Position numbers and translations under genes: made by a program. This document shows positions 51,955 to 62,846 of a stretch of 64,000 nucleotides of DNA, piece after piece. Origin of the DNA: Saccharomycodes ludwigii (taxonomy: Eukaryota > Ascomycota > Saccharomycetes > Saccharomycodales > Saccharomycodaceae); the NCBI RefSeq assembly GCF_020623625.1, contig NC_060205.1:48501-112500 (forward strand). Reading direction: 5' to 3'. How positions within the stretch are numbered: the stretch's first letter is position 1; each line of letters opens with the position of its first letter. The notes beneath the pieces are model-generated. The model was given only the letters and a program-made list of their open reading frames with translations, ran no database searches and had not been told where the DNA came from.

Positions 51955-54111
51955 ATGTTGCTCTTTAATAAGTGCATGGCCAATACTTGGATTAAACTAA
52001 CACCTAAAACTTCATCCAAGTTAATAAACCGTGTGATTTGTAGAAAATCACATACTATAGCAACTAATATTTCCAATAAACCTGTAAATACTATTAATAG
52101 GCGGTTTTCACCAATAATAAAAAGGGGCTTCCATTCAAATTCATTCGTATTTAATAAAATTAATATTGTTAATGATAATGCTAATAAAAAGCCTCAGACA
52201 TTTACCACGCCTAGTCCTTTATCGAGCTCTAAAATAGCAAAAACATCTGTTAATCAAGCGAAAAATATTGCTTCTAAAACACCAACCGTATCCGAATTGA
52301 AAATTTTAAAGGATTTGTTGAAATATATCTGGCCAAAGGGTGATAATAAAGTTAAAACAAGAGTTTTAATTGCATTGGCTTTGTTAATTGCAGCAAAACT
52401 ATTGAATATTGAAGTTCCCTTTTTTTTCAAATCAATTATCGATGATATGAATGTAACTTGGGACGTTAAGGAAAATGCACTACCTTTAGCTATAGTTTTC
52501 ACTATTTTTTCATATGGCGTTGCTAGATTTGGAGCTTCCCTGTTTGGCGAACTAAGAAACGCGGTCTTTTCGAAAGTAGCCCAAAATGCTATTCGTAAAG
52601 TTTCTTTACAAACTTTCCAACACTTGATGAAATTGGATTTGGGCTGGCATTTAAGCAGGCAAACCGGTGGATTAACAAGGGCTATGGACAGGGGTACAAA
52701 GGGTATATCGTATGTCCTATCCGCAATGGTTTTTCACATTATTCCAATAACTTTTGAGATATCTGTTGTATGTGGAATCTTAACTTATCAGTTTGGTCCA
52801 TCGTTTGCCGCAGTTACTTTTACTACCATGTTGATATATGCCATCTTTACTTTCAAAACCACTGCATGGAGAACGGAATTTAGAAGAGCAGCAAATAGAG
52901 CAGATAACAAAGCAGCAAGTGTTGCCGTTGATTCATTAATAAATTTTGAAGCTGTTAAATACTTTAACAATGAAAAATTTTTAGCTGAAAAATATCATTC
53001 CTCCTTACTTAAGTATAAAGATTCGCAAATTAAAGTGGCACAATCTTTAGCCTTTTTAAATACTGGTCAGAATTTCATTTTTACTTCTGCGCTAACCGCC
53101 ATGATGTATATGGGTTGCAAAGGTGTTTTGTTAGGCGACTATTCTGTGGGTGATTTGGTTTTAATTAATCAATTAGTTTTCCAATTGTCGGTGCCACTAA
53201 ATTTCTTGGGCAGTGTTTATCGTGAATTAAAACAATCTTTGATAGATATGGAATCTCTATTCAAATTACAGAAAAACCAAGTTAAAATTAAAGAGCCGGC
53301 TAATCCATTAGCATTACCTGATTCCATACCCTATGAGATCAAATTTGAAAATGTTACGTTTGGTTATCAGCCAGATCGTAAAATCTTACACAATTGTTCC
53401 TTAACTATTCCGGCAGGCTCTAAAACTGCGATTGTTGGCCCTAGCGGTAGTGGTAAATCTACAATTTTGAAATTAGTTTTCAGATTTTATGATGTAGAGG
53501 AAGGTAGGATTTTAGTTGACGGTAAAGATATTAGAGATATAGGATTAGAGTCTCTAAGGAAGACTATTGGTGTTGTTCCACAAGATACTCCTTTATTCAA
53601 TGACACCATATGGGAAAATGTAAAATTTGGGAGAGTTACTGCTACTGATGATGAAATTAAACATGCCATAAACAAAGCGCAAATGTCGGATTTAATATCT
53701 AAATTGCCTAAAGGTACAGAAACAATTGTTGGTGAAAGAGGGATGATGATAAGTGGTGGTGAAAAGCAGCGGTTGGCTATTGCGAGGGTATTGTTGAAGG
53801 ACACGCCCATTATGTTTTTCGATGAAGCCACTAGTGCCTTAGATACACAGACTGAGCAAAATTTGTTGAAGACAGTCAAAAAGAATTTTGCTGGCAATGA
53901 TAGAACCAGTGTTTATGTTGCGCATAGATTGAGAACCATTGCCGATGCAGAGAAAATCATTGTTTTGGAAAATGGTAAAGTTAGAGAAGAAGGGACCCAT
54001 TTAAGTTTGTTGGGTAAAAAGGATTCTTTGTATAAGGAATTATGGAACATCCAAGAAAATTTGGATATGTTGGAAGAAGAGTTAGAAGAAGATAAGGCAA
54101 ATAACCAGTGA
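51955..54111 (+). CDS. ATM1: Mitochondrial ABC exporter Atm1
   Basis: A 718-residue half-size ABC transporter (S. cerevisiae 690) of the inner mitochondrial membrane, which exports a glutathione-linked sulfur compound for cytosolic Fe/S protein assembly. The first about 100 residues are rich in Arg, Lys, Ser and Asn and free of long acidic runs, fitting a matrix presequence. The membrane domain covers about 135-420 with [19 protein letters not shown]. The nucleotide-binding domain has Walker [10 protein letters not shown] at 495-503, signature [19 protein letters not shown] and Walker [13 protein letters not shown]. It is adjacent to ADE4, as in S. cerevisiae (YMR301C-YMR300C). Confidence 0.96.
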   Translation: MLLFNKCMANTWIKLTPKTSSKLINRVICRKSHTIATNISNKPVNTINRRFSPIIKRGFHSNSFVFNKINIVNDNANKKPQTFTTPSPLSSSKIAKTSVNQAKNIASKTPTVSELKILKDLLKYIWPKGDNKVKTRVLIALALLIAAKLLNIEVPFFFKSIIDDMNVTWDVKENALPLAIVFTIFSYGVARFGASLFGELRNAVFSKVAQNAIRKVSLQTFQHLMKLDLGWHLSRQTGGLTRAMDRGTKGISYVLSAMVFHIIPITFEISVVCGILTYQFGPSFAAVTFTTMLIYAIFTFKTTAWRTEFRRAANRADNKAASVAVDSLINFEAVKYFNNEKFLAEKYHSSLLKYKDSQIKVAQSLAFLNTGQNFIFTSALTAMMYMGCKGVLLGDYSVGDLVLINQLVFQLSVPLNFLGSVYRELKQSLIDMESLFKLQKNQVKIKEPANPLALPDSIPYEIKFENVTFGYQPDRKILHNCSLTIPAGSKTAIVGPSGSGKSTILKLVFRFYDVEEGRILVDGKDIRDIGLESLRKTIGVVPQDTPLFNDTIWENVKFGRVTATDDEIKHAINKAQMSDLISKLPKGTETIVGERGMMISGGEKQRLAIARVLLKDTPIMFFDEATSALDTQTEQNLLKTVKKNFAGNDRTSVYVAHRLRTIADAEKIIVLENGKVREEGTHLSLLGKKDSLYKELWNIQENLDMLEEELEEDKANNQ

Positions 54112-54924
54112 TTTTTTTGTATACTTGCAGTTACTTTGTCTTTTGTGATTACTTGATGCATTATATGTATTTTTTTTTTTATAGTTTAACTTAATATTAT
54201 CGTAACAGCTATTTTTTTTTAAAAAATGTTTTTAGAATAGCCGTATAATCGTGCTTCTATGATGATGTACGAACGTCTGGTATGGGCTTTATTCGGACAA
54301 ATGATATTAAACAGGAAAGAGCAAAAAAAAAAAAAAAAAGAAAAAGAAAAAGCCAAAAAAAAAAGAAGTCAGCTAAAAAAGGGACATGAATAGAATATAA
54401 CAAATATATTAATAGGTGTATTAAATGATCCTTTTGCATAGTAAATTCGTCATTAATAAATAATCGAATTTTTACTTCTTTTAAAAAAGGATAATTTAAT
54501 GATTCGATTGAATTTTAGGGAACTTAAAAGACGAATATTGGAAATTTCAAAATAAAAAATAAAAAATAAATGAATAAAAACTGCATAATTTAAATGAATG
54601 TGAGTCTTTTTTTTTTTTTTTTTTAACTTTCTTCCTCTCGTGTCATTTTTATGAAATGTTTAGTTTTATTTGATTTTGTCTGACCTTTCTATAAAATATG
54701 TATATTAATTAGAATATACATATATATACAGATATTTGTATATGTAAGTCACTTATTCAGCTTAGTTTGCTTTTAACCAAATAGAAGAAGTCATATTTTC
54801 TTTTTTTTAATTCACATTGACTTTCTTAATTATTTGCAATAATAATAAAATAATAATAATATAATAATAATATAATAATAAAATAATAATACAATAATAA
54901 AAAAAAAAAAAAAAAAAAGAAACG

Positions 54925-54962
<38 letters not shown>

Positions 54963-55107
54963 GGTTCCAAAATCCTAGATTCCAAAATCATACATTTTCC
55001 TTAAATAACTACTATTTTTTTTAATTTTTATTTTTCCTTTAAACAACAAAAAAACAAACCAAATAAAAACAAAAAAACAGACACTATATATCAGAATAAG
55101 ATTAAAA
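54112..55107. other. Intergenic region ATM1/ADE4
   Basis: 996 bp. The ADE4-proximal half is nearly pure low complexity: an imperfect AAT array at 54837-54900 and the longest homopolymer of the window, an A36 run at 54925-54960. I found no exact Bas1 site (TGACTC); the nearest is GTGAGTCT near 54599. No gene recognised. Confidence 0.5.
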
Positions 55108-56634
55108 ATGTGTGGTATTTTAGGTATTGCTCTGGCGGATCAATCAGGTACGGTAGCACCTGAATTATTTGATGGGTCCTTATTTTTACAACATAGAGGT
55201 CAAGATGCAGCTGGTATTTCCACCTGTGGCAAAGGAGGTAGACTATATCAATGTAAAGGTAACGGTATGGCAAGAGATGTTTTCACTCAAAAAAGAATGA
55301 ATGGGCTTGCTGGTAATATGGGTATTGCCCATTTACGTTATCCAACTGCTGGGTCAAGCGCTAATTCAGAAGCCCAACCATTTTATGTCAACAGTCCATA
55401 TGGTATTTGTTTAAGTCATAATGGTAATTTAGTTAATACTGCCACTTTAAGAAGATATATGGATGAAGTGGTTCATAGACATATTAACACTGATAGCGAT
55501 AGTGAGCTACTTTTAAATGTTTTTGCTTCCGAATTAGAAAAGCATAACAAATATAGAGTTAATGACGAAGATATTTTTTTGGCGTTAGAAGGTGTTTATC
55601 GTTTATGTCGTGGAGGTTATGCCTGTGTTGGTATGTTGGCTGGTTTTGCTTTGATCGGTTTCAGAGATCCAAATGGTATTAGGCCTCTGTTGGTTGGTGA
55701 AAGGGAAAATGAGGACGGTAGTAGAGATTATATGTTAGCTTCTGAATCTGTTGTATTAAAAGCCCATAATTTTAGCAAGTTTCGCGACCTGAAGCCAGGT
55801 GAAGCTGTCATCATACATAAAGACTGTTCAGAACCAAATTTTAAACAAGTTGTTCCAATTAACTCTTATAGACCAGATTTATTTGAATATGTCTATTTTG
55901 CTAGGCCTGATAGTGTCTTGGATGGTATTAGTGTTTATCATACTAGAATACAAATGGGTGTAAAGTTGGCCGATAGAGTGAGAAAGTTGGTTGATCCTAA
56001 TGAAATTGATGTTGTTATGAGTGTTCCAGACACTGCTCGTACTTGTGCTTTGCAGGTTTCCATTGAGTTGAATAAACCTTACCGTGAAGGTTTTGTTAAA
56101 AATAGATATGTTGGCAGAACTTTCATTATGCCAAACCAAAAACAACGTGTTTCTTCTGTTAGACGTAAATTAAACCCTATGGAAAGCGAATTTAAAGATA
56201 AGAACGTTTTGATTGTTGATGATTCTATTGTGAGAGGTACAACATCTAGGGAAATCATACATATGGCCAAAGAGGCCGGTGCTAAAAAGGTCTTTTTTGC
56301 TTCCGCTGCACCACCAATCCGTTATAACCATATCTATGGTATTGATTTAGCTGATACCAAGGAATTGGTTGCTTACAACAGAAATGATGATGAAATCTGC
56401 AAAGAATTACATTGTGATAAAATTATCTATCAAACATTGGAAGATTTGATAGATTGTTGTAAGACACCAACTATTGATAAGTTTGAGGTTGGTGTTTTTA
56501 ATGGTAATTATGTAACAGGTGTTGAGGATGGTTATTTATTGGAACTGGAGGAAATGCGTGCTCATAATAAAATAGCGGAAAATGAAAAGGCTCAATTTGA
56601 TATTGGATTATATAATTCTGCTGACTATCAGTAG
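55108..56634 (+). CDS. ADE4: Amidophosphoribosyltransferase (first step of purine synthesis)
   Basis: A 508-residue protein (S. cerevisiae 510). It makes 5-phosphoribosylamine from PRPP and glutamine. The start MCGILGIALADQ exposes Cys2, the N-terminal nucleophile of the glutaminase domain, so there is no propeptide. HRGQDAAGI and GNMGIAHLRYPTAGSS follow. The phosphoribosyltransferase half contains the PRPP loop VLIVDDSIVRGTTSREI at about residue 370. FGIDLA-like YGIDLADTKEL is typical of the eukaryotic/E. coli-type enzyme. ADE4 next to ATM1 matches S. cerevisiae. Confidence 0.97.
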   Translation: MCGILGIALADQSGTVAPELFDGSLFLQHRGQDAAGISTCGKGGRLYQCKGNGMARDVFTQKRMNGLAGNMGIAHLRYPTAGSSANSEAQPFYVNSPYGICLSHNGNLVNTATLRRYMDEVVHRHINTDSDSELLLNVFASELEKHNKYRVNDEDIFLALEGVYRLCRGGYACVGMLAGFALIGFRDPNGIRPLLVGERENEDGSRDYMLASESVVLKAHNFSKFRDLKPGEAVIIHKDCSEPNFKQVVPINSYRPDLFEYVYFARPDSVLDGISVYHTRIQMGVKLADRVRKLVDPNEIDVVMSVPDTARTCALQVSIELNKPYREGFVKNRYVGRTFIMPNQKQRVSSVRRKLNPMESEFKDKNVLIVDDSIVRGTTSREIIHMAKEAGAKKVFFASAAPPIRYNHIYGIDLADTKELVAYNRNDDEICKELHCDKIIYQTLEDLIDCCKTPTIDKFEVGVFNGNYVTGVEDGYLLELEEMRAHNKIAENEKAQFDIGLYNSADYQ

Positions 56635-57114
56635 ATATATGTGTTTTTATTTTTCATATATACATATATAACATATAAATAGTTTGTTGGTTTTTTTTTT
56701 TTTTTTTTTTTTTAGAAATAAAGCTTTTGTAGATTAATGGTATGTTTTTTAATTTATAAAGGATAAGTTGTTATGGTTTTAAGGCCTTTTTTTTTTTTTT
56801 TTTTTTTTTTAATTACAATCCTTTGAAACAATTGCTAGCATTTATTTTTAGGAACTCTTTTTAATGAAAAAAAAAAAAAAAAAAGAAAAGAAAAAAGTTT
56901 TTTTTTTTTTTTTCAATGCAATTCGGATTTTAGATTTTATTTTTCCTTTTGAATGGTGTTAAATCATATTTTATTTAAAAGCAAAAATATTAAATCTTAT
57001 ATAAACGGTTTAAATTTTATTTTTCCTCTTTCTTTTTTTCCTTTTTTTCCTAAGATTAACAGAAAGAAAGAAAAAAAAAAAAAAAAAAAAAAATTGAAGA
57101 AAGAAAAAGAAACA
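56635..57114. other. Intergenic region ADE4/FSH1
   Basis: 480 bp, dominated by T and A tracts (56691-56714, 56785-56810, 56864-56884, 56897-56914 and 57071-57092). In S. cerevisiae ADE4 and FSH1 are on different chromosomes, so this is another synteny boundary. No gene recognised. Confidence 0.45.
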
Positions 57115-57831
57115 ATGACTACCGCCGGACCAAAATTATTATGTTTGCACGGTTTCTTACAAAATGCCAAGGTCTTTTCTGAAAAATCGTCTGGTATTAG
57201 AAAGTTATTAAAAAAAGCTGGAATTCAAACTGATTATATTGATGGGCCAGTTGTATTGGAAAGAAAAGATTTGCCCTTTGAAATGGATGATGACAAATGG
57301 CAAGCCTGTTTGGATGCAAACGTTAACAGAGCCTGGTTTTCCCACAGTGAAATATCAAAGGAATTGGACTTAAGTGACTCTATTAAGTATGTTTCCGAGT
57401 ATATTGCTAAGAATGGGCCTTATGATGGTATAATTGCGTTTTCCCAGGGTGCTGCTTTAGCCACTATCATAACTAATCAAATTACAACCCTAGTTCCAAC
57501 TCAACCCCAATTTAAAGTTTCTGTTATTATTTCAGGTTATTCTTTCACAGAACCAGATCCAGAACATCCTGGACAATTGAGAATTACAGAAAAATTTGTT
57601 AAAAGTTTTACTCCAAATCCAGAAAGAACTACTAAAATGCTTTTTATTTATGGTTCTAGTGATCAAGCTGTCCCATGCCAGAGATCTAAATACTTGTATA
57701 ATATTTACGAAAACTCTAACGTCAAGGATAATTTGAAGGCATTTGAGCATGATGGTGGTCACATGGTACCAAACAAAAAGGGTTTCTTGAGACCAATTGT
57801 TGAAGAAATTAGTGAAGCTTTGAAAGATTAG
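57115..57831 (+). CDS. FSH1: Serine hydrolase Fsh1
   Basis: The likely start is the ATG at 57115 ([14 protein letters not shown]), giving 238 residues (S. cerevisiae Fsh1 has 243). The upstream frame extension is Lys-rich homopolymer. It is an alpha/beta hydrolase of the FSH family with Ser110 (FSQGAA), Asp183 (SSDQAV) and His216 (GGHMVP) as the triad. The segment [20 protein letters not shown] is almost that of Fsh1, which separates it from Fsh2 and Fsh3. The physiological substrate is not established. Its neighbours SMF2 and COX6 are those of YHR049W. Confidence 0.94.
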   Translation: MTTAGPKLLCLHGFLQNAKVFSEKSSGIRKLLKKAGIQTDYIDGPVVLERKDLPFEMDDDKWQACLDANVNRAWFSHSEISKELDLSDSIKYVSEYIAKNGPYDGIIAFSQGAALATIITNQITTLVPTQPQFKVSVIISGYSFTEPDPEHPGQLRITEKFVKSFTPNPERTTKMLFIYGSSDQAVPCQRSKYLYNIYENSNVKDNLKAFEHDGGHMVPNKKGFLRPIVEEISEALKD

Positions 57832-58450
57832 ATAATTATAAAAAATTAAAGAAGAGGAAGTTGTGTACTAAAGATGTTAGATACTTGGATAAATTAATTA
57901 GTATATATTTAAAAAGTGTAAATGATTTTTTTTGTAGTTTGTTATTCACTTGTTATTAATATTTTGTGATTGTGCATTTTTCTTGGATGGTTTTCGTATA
58001 AAAAGAAAAAAAAAAGAAAAAAAAAAAAAGAATCTTTCTCCGGGTGCTATTGGAATGGAACTGCCCGGAGATGGATAAATGGACACCGAAGCTCGGAAAA
58101 GACGGATTATAGAAAATAAAAATGTTGTTTTTCTCCCCGCACAAAGTAAATTTTATATTATTTTATTTTATTTTACAAGAGGAAAACGCGCAGAGGTGAA
58201 AAATACAAAGGGAAAATGTTTAAACCATAAAATTTTATTTCCATTTAACAAAAAAAAAAAAAAAAAAAAAAAAAAGATAGTTGTTGTTTGTATTTCTGAA
58301 ATGTTTATAGTTAGTACAAAGTATATATATATATATAATAAATAAATCAAACTATAACAAAATAAATCAACTTAAATCAAAATAAACCAAAATATATCAA
58401 ATTAATATAAAATAACACAAAATAACACAAAAAGATTTGCAATTGCTGCC
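57832..58450. other. Intergenic region FSH1/SMF2
   Basis: 619 bp. A GC-rich hairpin (58037-58071) followed by CCGAAGCTCGG stands out in the AT-rich background. Nearer SMF2 are an A-rich tract (58250-58275) and a stretch of repeated AAATCAA/AACACAAAAT units (58366-58432). Frames in both strands here lack recognisable products. Confidence 0.45.
58037..58071. promoter_or_regulatory. GC-rich inverted repeat between FSH1 and SMF2
   Basis: TCTCCGGG (58037-58044) and CCCGGAGA (58064-58071) are perfect complements around a 19-nt loop. Just downstream, CCGAAGCTCGG places two CGG triplets head to head. Either paired zinc-cluster sites or an RNA hairpin is possible. Confidence 0.45.
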
Positions 58451-60034
58451 ATGGTCTATAACTATGATACACCCGATGAATACAATAATAATGTACAGCG
58501 CATATCCACAGAAATGGGACGCGAAACTACGATAGGAGAGATCAAAAACAATCCCCTTTCCTTATCAACAATGTTTCATAAAATATTCAAATGTCTTAGA
58601 AAATATATGAGATTTGTAGGACCCGGTTTAATGGTCTCAGTGTCATATATGGATCCCGGGAACTATAGTACAGCGGTGGCAGCTGGTTCTACACATAGAT
58701 ATAAATTACTATTTTCAGTTTTGTTATCTAATATAATGGCAGCATTTTGGCAGTGTCTTTGTGCCAAATTGGGCGCTGTTACAGGCTTAGACTTGGCATC
58801 CAATTGTCAAAAACATTTGCCAGCCAATTTAAACATTTTCCTATACATATTAGCCGAGTTGGCTATAGTGGCTACAGATCTAGCTGAAGTTGTTGGAACT
58901 GCCATTTCCTTAAATATTTTGTTTAAGGTTCCATTGCCATTAGGTGTTATCCTAACTGTTGTAGACGTTTTGATTGTTTTAATGTGCTACAAACCTAATG
59001 GTGACTTGAAAATTGTCCGTTGGTTTGAAATGTTTGTTTCTGTACTAGTTATTTTGACAGTAGCATGTTTTAGTATTGAACTATATCAGGTCGATATAGG
59101 TTCCACCAAGGAAATGTTATCAGGATTTCTACCAAGTAGAGAGGTGATCGAGGGTGATGGGCTTTATTTAAGTTTAGCTATATTGGGGGCCACATTAATG
59201 CCCCACTCCTTATATTTAGGTTCAGGAGTAGTACAACCAAGGCTAAGAGATTACGATATTAAAAATGGGAATTATAAACCAAAGGATATAGATATGGAAA
59301 ATAATCACGACAAGTATAAACCATCTTTGGAGGCCATCAATTCGATGTATCATTATACTGTTGCAGAGTTGCTAGTATCATTATTTACTGTGGCTTTGTT
59401 TGTGAATTGTTCCATATTAATAGTTGCTGGTGCTACTCTAAGTCCAGACATTAACGGAATAGCAGATGCAGATTTATTTACAATTTATGATATATTATGT
59501 TCCACATTGAGCAAAGGAGCAGGTGTCATCTTTGTTCTAGCATTATTGTTTTCGGGGCAAAGTGCTGGTGTTGTTTGTACGCTAAGCGGACAAATTGTTA
59601 GTGAAGGGTTTTTAAATTGGACAATTTCACCAACGTTAAGAAGAGCTGTTACAAGAGCGGTTGCCATATTGCCCTGTTTGATTTTGGTCTTTGTGGCTGG
59701 TAGAACAGGTCTAAGTGGTGCCTTGAATGCATCTCAAGTTGTTTTGTCTCTATTATTGCCATTCGTATCAGCCCCGTTATTATATTTTACTAGCAACAAG
59801 AAAATCATGAGTGTCAGAAAAAGTAGTTCTCCGTCATCTTATGAATTGGAAAGCTTAAATGGTTCAAGCGAAAACGATAACGGCAGTAGTAATAACGAGT
59901 TAGAAGTAGAATATGAGGATATGAGTAATGGTGTGTGTACTACCATATTAGCTATATTATCGTGGTTGTTTATCTCGGGGCTAAATTTTTATCTATTGAT
60001 TAGTTTTAGCCAAGGTAAAGATGTGCATTTATAA
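58451..60034 (+). CDS. SMF2: NRAMP divalent-metal transporter Smf2
   Basis: A 527-residue membrane protein (S. cerevisiae Smf2 has 549). Smf2 moves manganese out of endosomal vesicles and also handles other metals. The NRAMP metal site shows MDPGNYSTA (Asp68-Pro-Gly-Asn71) and ATLMPHSLYLGS near residue 247, both complete. About 11 membrane helices can be seen. The match to Smf2 rather than Smf1 or Smf3 rests on blocks such as PGLMVSVSYMDPGNYSTAVA, GSGVVQPRLRDYDIKNG and the KDVHL ending, and on order: FSH1-SMF2-COX6 are YHR049W-050W-051W. Confidence 0.94.
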   Translation: MVYNYDTPDEYNNNVQRISTEMGRETTIGEIKNNPLSLSTMFHKIFKCLRKYMRFVGPGLMVSVSYMDPGNYSTAVAAGSTHRYKLLFSVLLSNIMAAFWQCLCAKLGAVTGLDLASNCQKHLPANLNIFLYILAELAIVATDLAEVVGTAISLNILFKVPLPLGVILTVVDVLIVLMCYKPNGDLKIVRWFEMFVSVLVILTVACFSIELYQVDIGSTKEMLSGFLPSREVIEGDGLYLSLAILGATLMPHSLYLGSGVVQPRLRDYDIKNGNYKPKDIDMENNHDKYKPSLEAINSMYHYTVAELLVSLFTVALFVNCSILIVAGATLSPDINGIADADLFTIYDILCSTLSKGAGVIFVLALLFSGQSAGVVCTLSGQIVSEGFLNWTISPTLRRAVTRAVAILPCLILVFVAGRTGLSGALNASQVVLSLLLPFVSAPLLYFTSNKKIMSVRKSSSPSSYELESLNGSSENDNGSSNNELEVEYEDMSNGVCTTILAILSWLFISGLNFYLLISFSQGKDVHL

Positions 60035-60312
60035 TTAAGTATTGGGTAGGAAAAAACATACATAGTTATGTATGTGTATGTTTAATGTATATTAGCATTA
60101 CCATAAATTATTCTAATATATTTGATGTCTTTTTATTGATTTTATGAGACTGATTTTTGTTTATTCGGGCTAGAGGGTAGAAACGGAGTTTAAAGAATTT
60201 TTCATTAATATATAGTAATTTTTTTTTTTTTTTTTTTTTTAACATTATTTATAGAACTCTGTTTACTTCGATTTATACAAAAATAATAATCAAATCCAAT
60301 ATACATACTAAA

Positions 60313-60349
<37 letters not shown>

Positions 60350-60423
60350 AAAAAAAAGATTGATCTATTCCCACTTTACTCCCCCCCACTTTGAATAGCG
60401 TTAAAAATAACTTGAGCTACAAG
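60035..60423. other. Intergenic region SMF2/RCN1
   Basis: 389 bp with a T-rich tract (60219-60240) and an (AT)n run at 60316-60347 about 77 bp upstream of the RCN1 start. No gene recognised. Confidence 0.45.
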
Positions 60424-61089
60424 ATGAACCGTGTTACAGATACTATTATAGTGTTGGTGAAAACACCCGAATTATATGATATAATATTGGGAAGTATAGT
60501 TTCAACTGTTCAAGAAATGTTATCATGCGAATTATCATTGACTACAGAAAAGGATGCTATTCAAGTGATTAAACTACATAGTTTTAACAAGATATTGATT
60601 GTATCACCAAATGAAAGCATAAGCAAAATGGTGATGAGCAAAACAACTTCGTTAATACATAATATAAAATGTTATTATTCTTTAAAGAATAGCAATAATA
60701 TGTCTAAAAATGACAACGATTTTTATTTGAAAATACCAAAGAATGATAAACTTTTTTTAATATCCCCACCCGCTTCACCGCCTAACGAGTTTGACTATAC
60801 TAAAAGGGAAGACGTGCCCCGTAGTAATGATAACAGACACTGTAATTATAATTATGCTTTAAATAATGATAGTTTAAATAATGGTAGCTATGCCACCACT
60901 ATGGACAATGGCAACAACAGTGAAAACGATAATACACAACAGGAAGCCACATTATTAAGTAATTCTATGTTGAAAATAATACTAACTAAGCCAAAAAATA
61001 CGATTGTCGATAACATTGCTCCTGATACGTCTATAAATGAATTTAGAACAAGTCTCCCACCTAAATCTATTTTTGATGACGATGATTAA
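60424..61089 (+). CDS. RCN1: Calcipressin, calcineurin regulator Rcn1
   Basis: The likely start is the ATG at 60424, giving 221 residues (S. cerevisiae Rcn1 has 211); a frame upstream has no ATG. Rcn1 inhibits or, when phosphorylated, stimulates calcineurin. The hallmark LFLISPPASPP is at residues 110-120, with Ser114 and Ser118 corresponding to the phosphorylated serines. The N-terminal part is a degenerate RRM-like fold (DTIIVLVKTPELYD, KILIVSPNESISK). An Asn-rich linker and a C-terminal ISMLP-like block (LPPKSIFDDDD) follow. In S. cerevisiae RCN1 (YKL159C) is beside ELF1; here COX6 lies between them. Confidence 0.88.
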   Translation: MNRVTDTIIVLVKTPELYDIILGSIVSTVQEMLSCELSLTTEKDAIQVIKLHSFNKILIVSPNESISKMVMSKTTSLIHNIKCYYSLKNSNNMSKNDNDFYLKIPKNDKLFLISPPASPPNEFDYTKREDVPRSNDNRHCNYNYALNNDSLNNGSYATTMDNGNNSENDNTQQEATLLSNSMLKIILTKPKNTIVDNIAPDTSINEFRTSLPPKSIFDDDD

Positions 61090-62048
61090 CATACAGTGAA
61101 ATATTTCAGATAATGTTTTAGGCGTGAAAAGCCCAATTATTCCTGCTTATTTTTTGAATTGCCTTTTTCTTCGGTTTTTAGCTATTCGTGTAAAGTTACC
61201 GCTACTTTTTTTATTTTTTTGGAAAAAGTTGATCATTAAGTCTCACTTTGAACGAACCAATAAAAATCAAGGAGGTTTCTGGGAAAGTCTAATAACATCA
61301 TGTACGATAAATATAATCCAAAGTGAAATATAATGTCTTCTTTTATTAGATATCTAACTCTGGAAGCAAGCAATGGCGTGTAAGATTAGAAGCAAGGAAA
61401 CGAAGAAGCATATTAGGAACTGTTAATGGTTATATTGGTATTTTTTCCTTTTATCTAACTGATAGGAATTTACAAGATGGTAGCAACGTTGCTTGAGAAA
61501 ACGTGCACGGAACAAGTCTTGCTTTATGGCAAACACAATTAAAAAAATATATCACTCTATTTTTTTTTTTTTATTTTTTTTTTTAAAAATTTTTTTTTTT
61601 TTTTTTTTTCTTTTTAATTAATATTTATGTAGACATATAAAAAATATATGAATATATAACTAGAACGATAAATTTCTGTCTTTTTTGGTCTATTGCCATT
61701 TCTGATTCTTTTTTTTTTTTTTGTTTGGGACTTTGCTTTTGTTTAAGGGTTGGTGTTGTATACATCTTGTGTCCAATGAATTAGATATCTTTTTTTAAGT
61801 TTTGACTTGTCTGACTCTCTCTTGACCTATCAATTCGCTCTTTCTCTTCTTTTCTTCTTTCTTTCTTTTCTTTTTTTTTTTTTTTTTTAATCGTAACATT
61901 TATTTAGAAGATCCTTTTCAAGTCTCTTAAATTGAAATATTTTGTACATATTCCTTTATTTTTTGATTATATTTACCAAAAAAATAAATACAATAGTGTG
62001 TAAAAATATACAAGAATAAAAAAATAAAAAAAAAAAAAAAAAGAGGAA
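61090..62048. promoter_or_regulatory. Intergenic region RCN1/COX6, COX6 promoter
   Basis: 959 bp. It contains CCAATAA (61257-61263), a 12-bp palindrome AGCAACGTTGCT (61482-61493), several T tracts and the HAP-type box at 61773. A frame at 61124-61333 has no recognisable product. Confidence 0.5.
61773..61779 (+). promoter_or_regulatory. HAP2/3/4/5-type CCAAT box
   Basis: CCAATGA matches the yeast HAP consensus CCAATNA and lies 270 bp before the COX6 start. COX genes are typical HAP targets, so it probably supports respiratory induction. Confidence 0.55.
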
Positions 62049-62504
62049 ATGTTGTCCAGAATTTTGTTCAAAAGAACTCCTTTGTGTGCTATTGCTAGAG
62101 CCACCACCGTCAGCACAAGAGTTGTCGTTCCAAAATTTACTCAAATTTCTGTCTCCGCCAGAAACTATTCTTCTCACCATGAAGAAGAAACTTTTGAAGA
62201 ATTTACTGCTAGATTCGAAAAAGAGTTTGATCAAGCTTACGATCTATTCGAAGTTCAACGTGTTTTGAACAATTGTTTTTCTTATGATTTGGTTCCAGCA
62301 CCAGCTGTTATTGAAAAGGCTTTAAGAGCTGTCAGAAGGGTTAATGATCTGCCAACTGCTATTAGAGTGTTTGAAGCTTTGAAGTTCAAGGTTGAGGATG
62401 AAGCTCAATACAAGGCTTACTTGGAAGAATTAAAAGATGTTAGAGAAGAGTTAGGTATTCCATTAAGAGAAGAATTATTCAAGGAGACTGAATCCACTCA
62501 TTAA
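62049..62504 (+). CDS. COX6: Cytochrome c oxidase subunit VI
   Basis: A 151-residue precursor (S. cerevisiae 148) of a nuclear-encoded complex IV subunit, homologous to mammalian COX5A. The first about 40 residues form a matrix presequence rich in Arg, Thr and Ser (MLSRILFKRTPLCAIARATT). The mature part is highly conserved: EETFEEFTARFEKEFDQAYD, RVLNNCFSYDLVPAPAVIE and ELGIPLREELF. It has no membrane segment, as expected for this peripheral matrix-side subunit. Codons look optimised. Synteny is as YHR051W. Confidence 0.97.
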   Translation: MLSRILFKRTPLCAIARATTVSTRVVVPKFTQISVSARNYSSHHEEETFEEFTARFEKEFDQAYDLFEVQRVLNNCFSYDLVPAPAVIEKALRAVRRVNDLPTAIRVFEALKFKVEDEAQYKAYLEELKDVREELGIPLREELFKETESTH

Positions 62505-62846
62505 TTTTAAAACTAAGTTTACTGGGGAGTATTGATTTTTTTTTTTTTTATTTTTTTTTTCCCAATGGGTTAAAACTATTAGATACGTCTTGATTAAGTA
62601 TATCTAGCATTTATATATATATATATATACTATTATTATTATTATTATTTATTCACTTATATTTCACTTTTTTTTTTTTTGTTTTGTTATTTTGGTAATT
62701 TTTTTCTACTAACCAGTTGTTTATTCTGGATGATAAAATATTCTACATGCGATAAAGGTGAAAACTTTTTTTTTTAAATAAAAGGTATGCATAAATCTAT
62801 ATGAACAGATACATAAACTAATAATAATATAAGTTAAATAGACAAT
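62505..62846. other. Convergent intergenic region COX6/ELF1
   Basis: 342 bp with T tracts, (AT)n and (ATT)n runs near 62612-62650. No gene recognised. A TACTAACC near 62707 is followed at once by AG and has no donor site. Confidence 0.45.
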
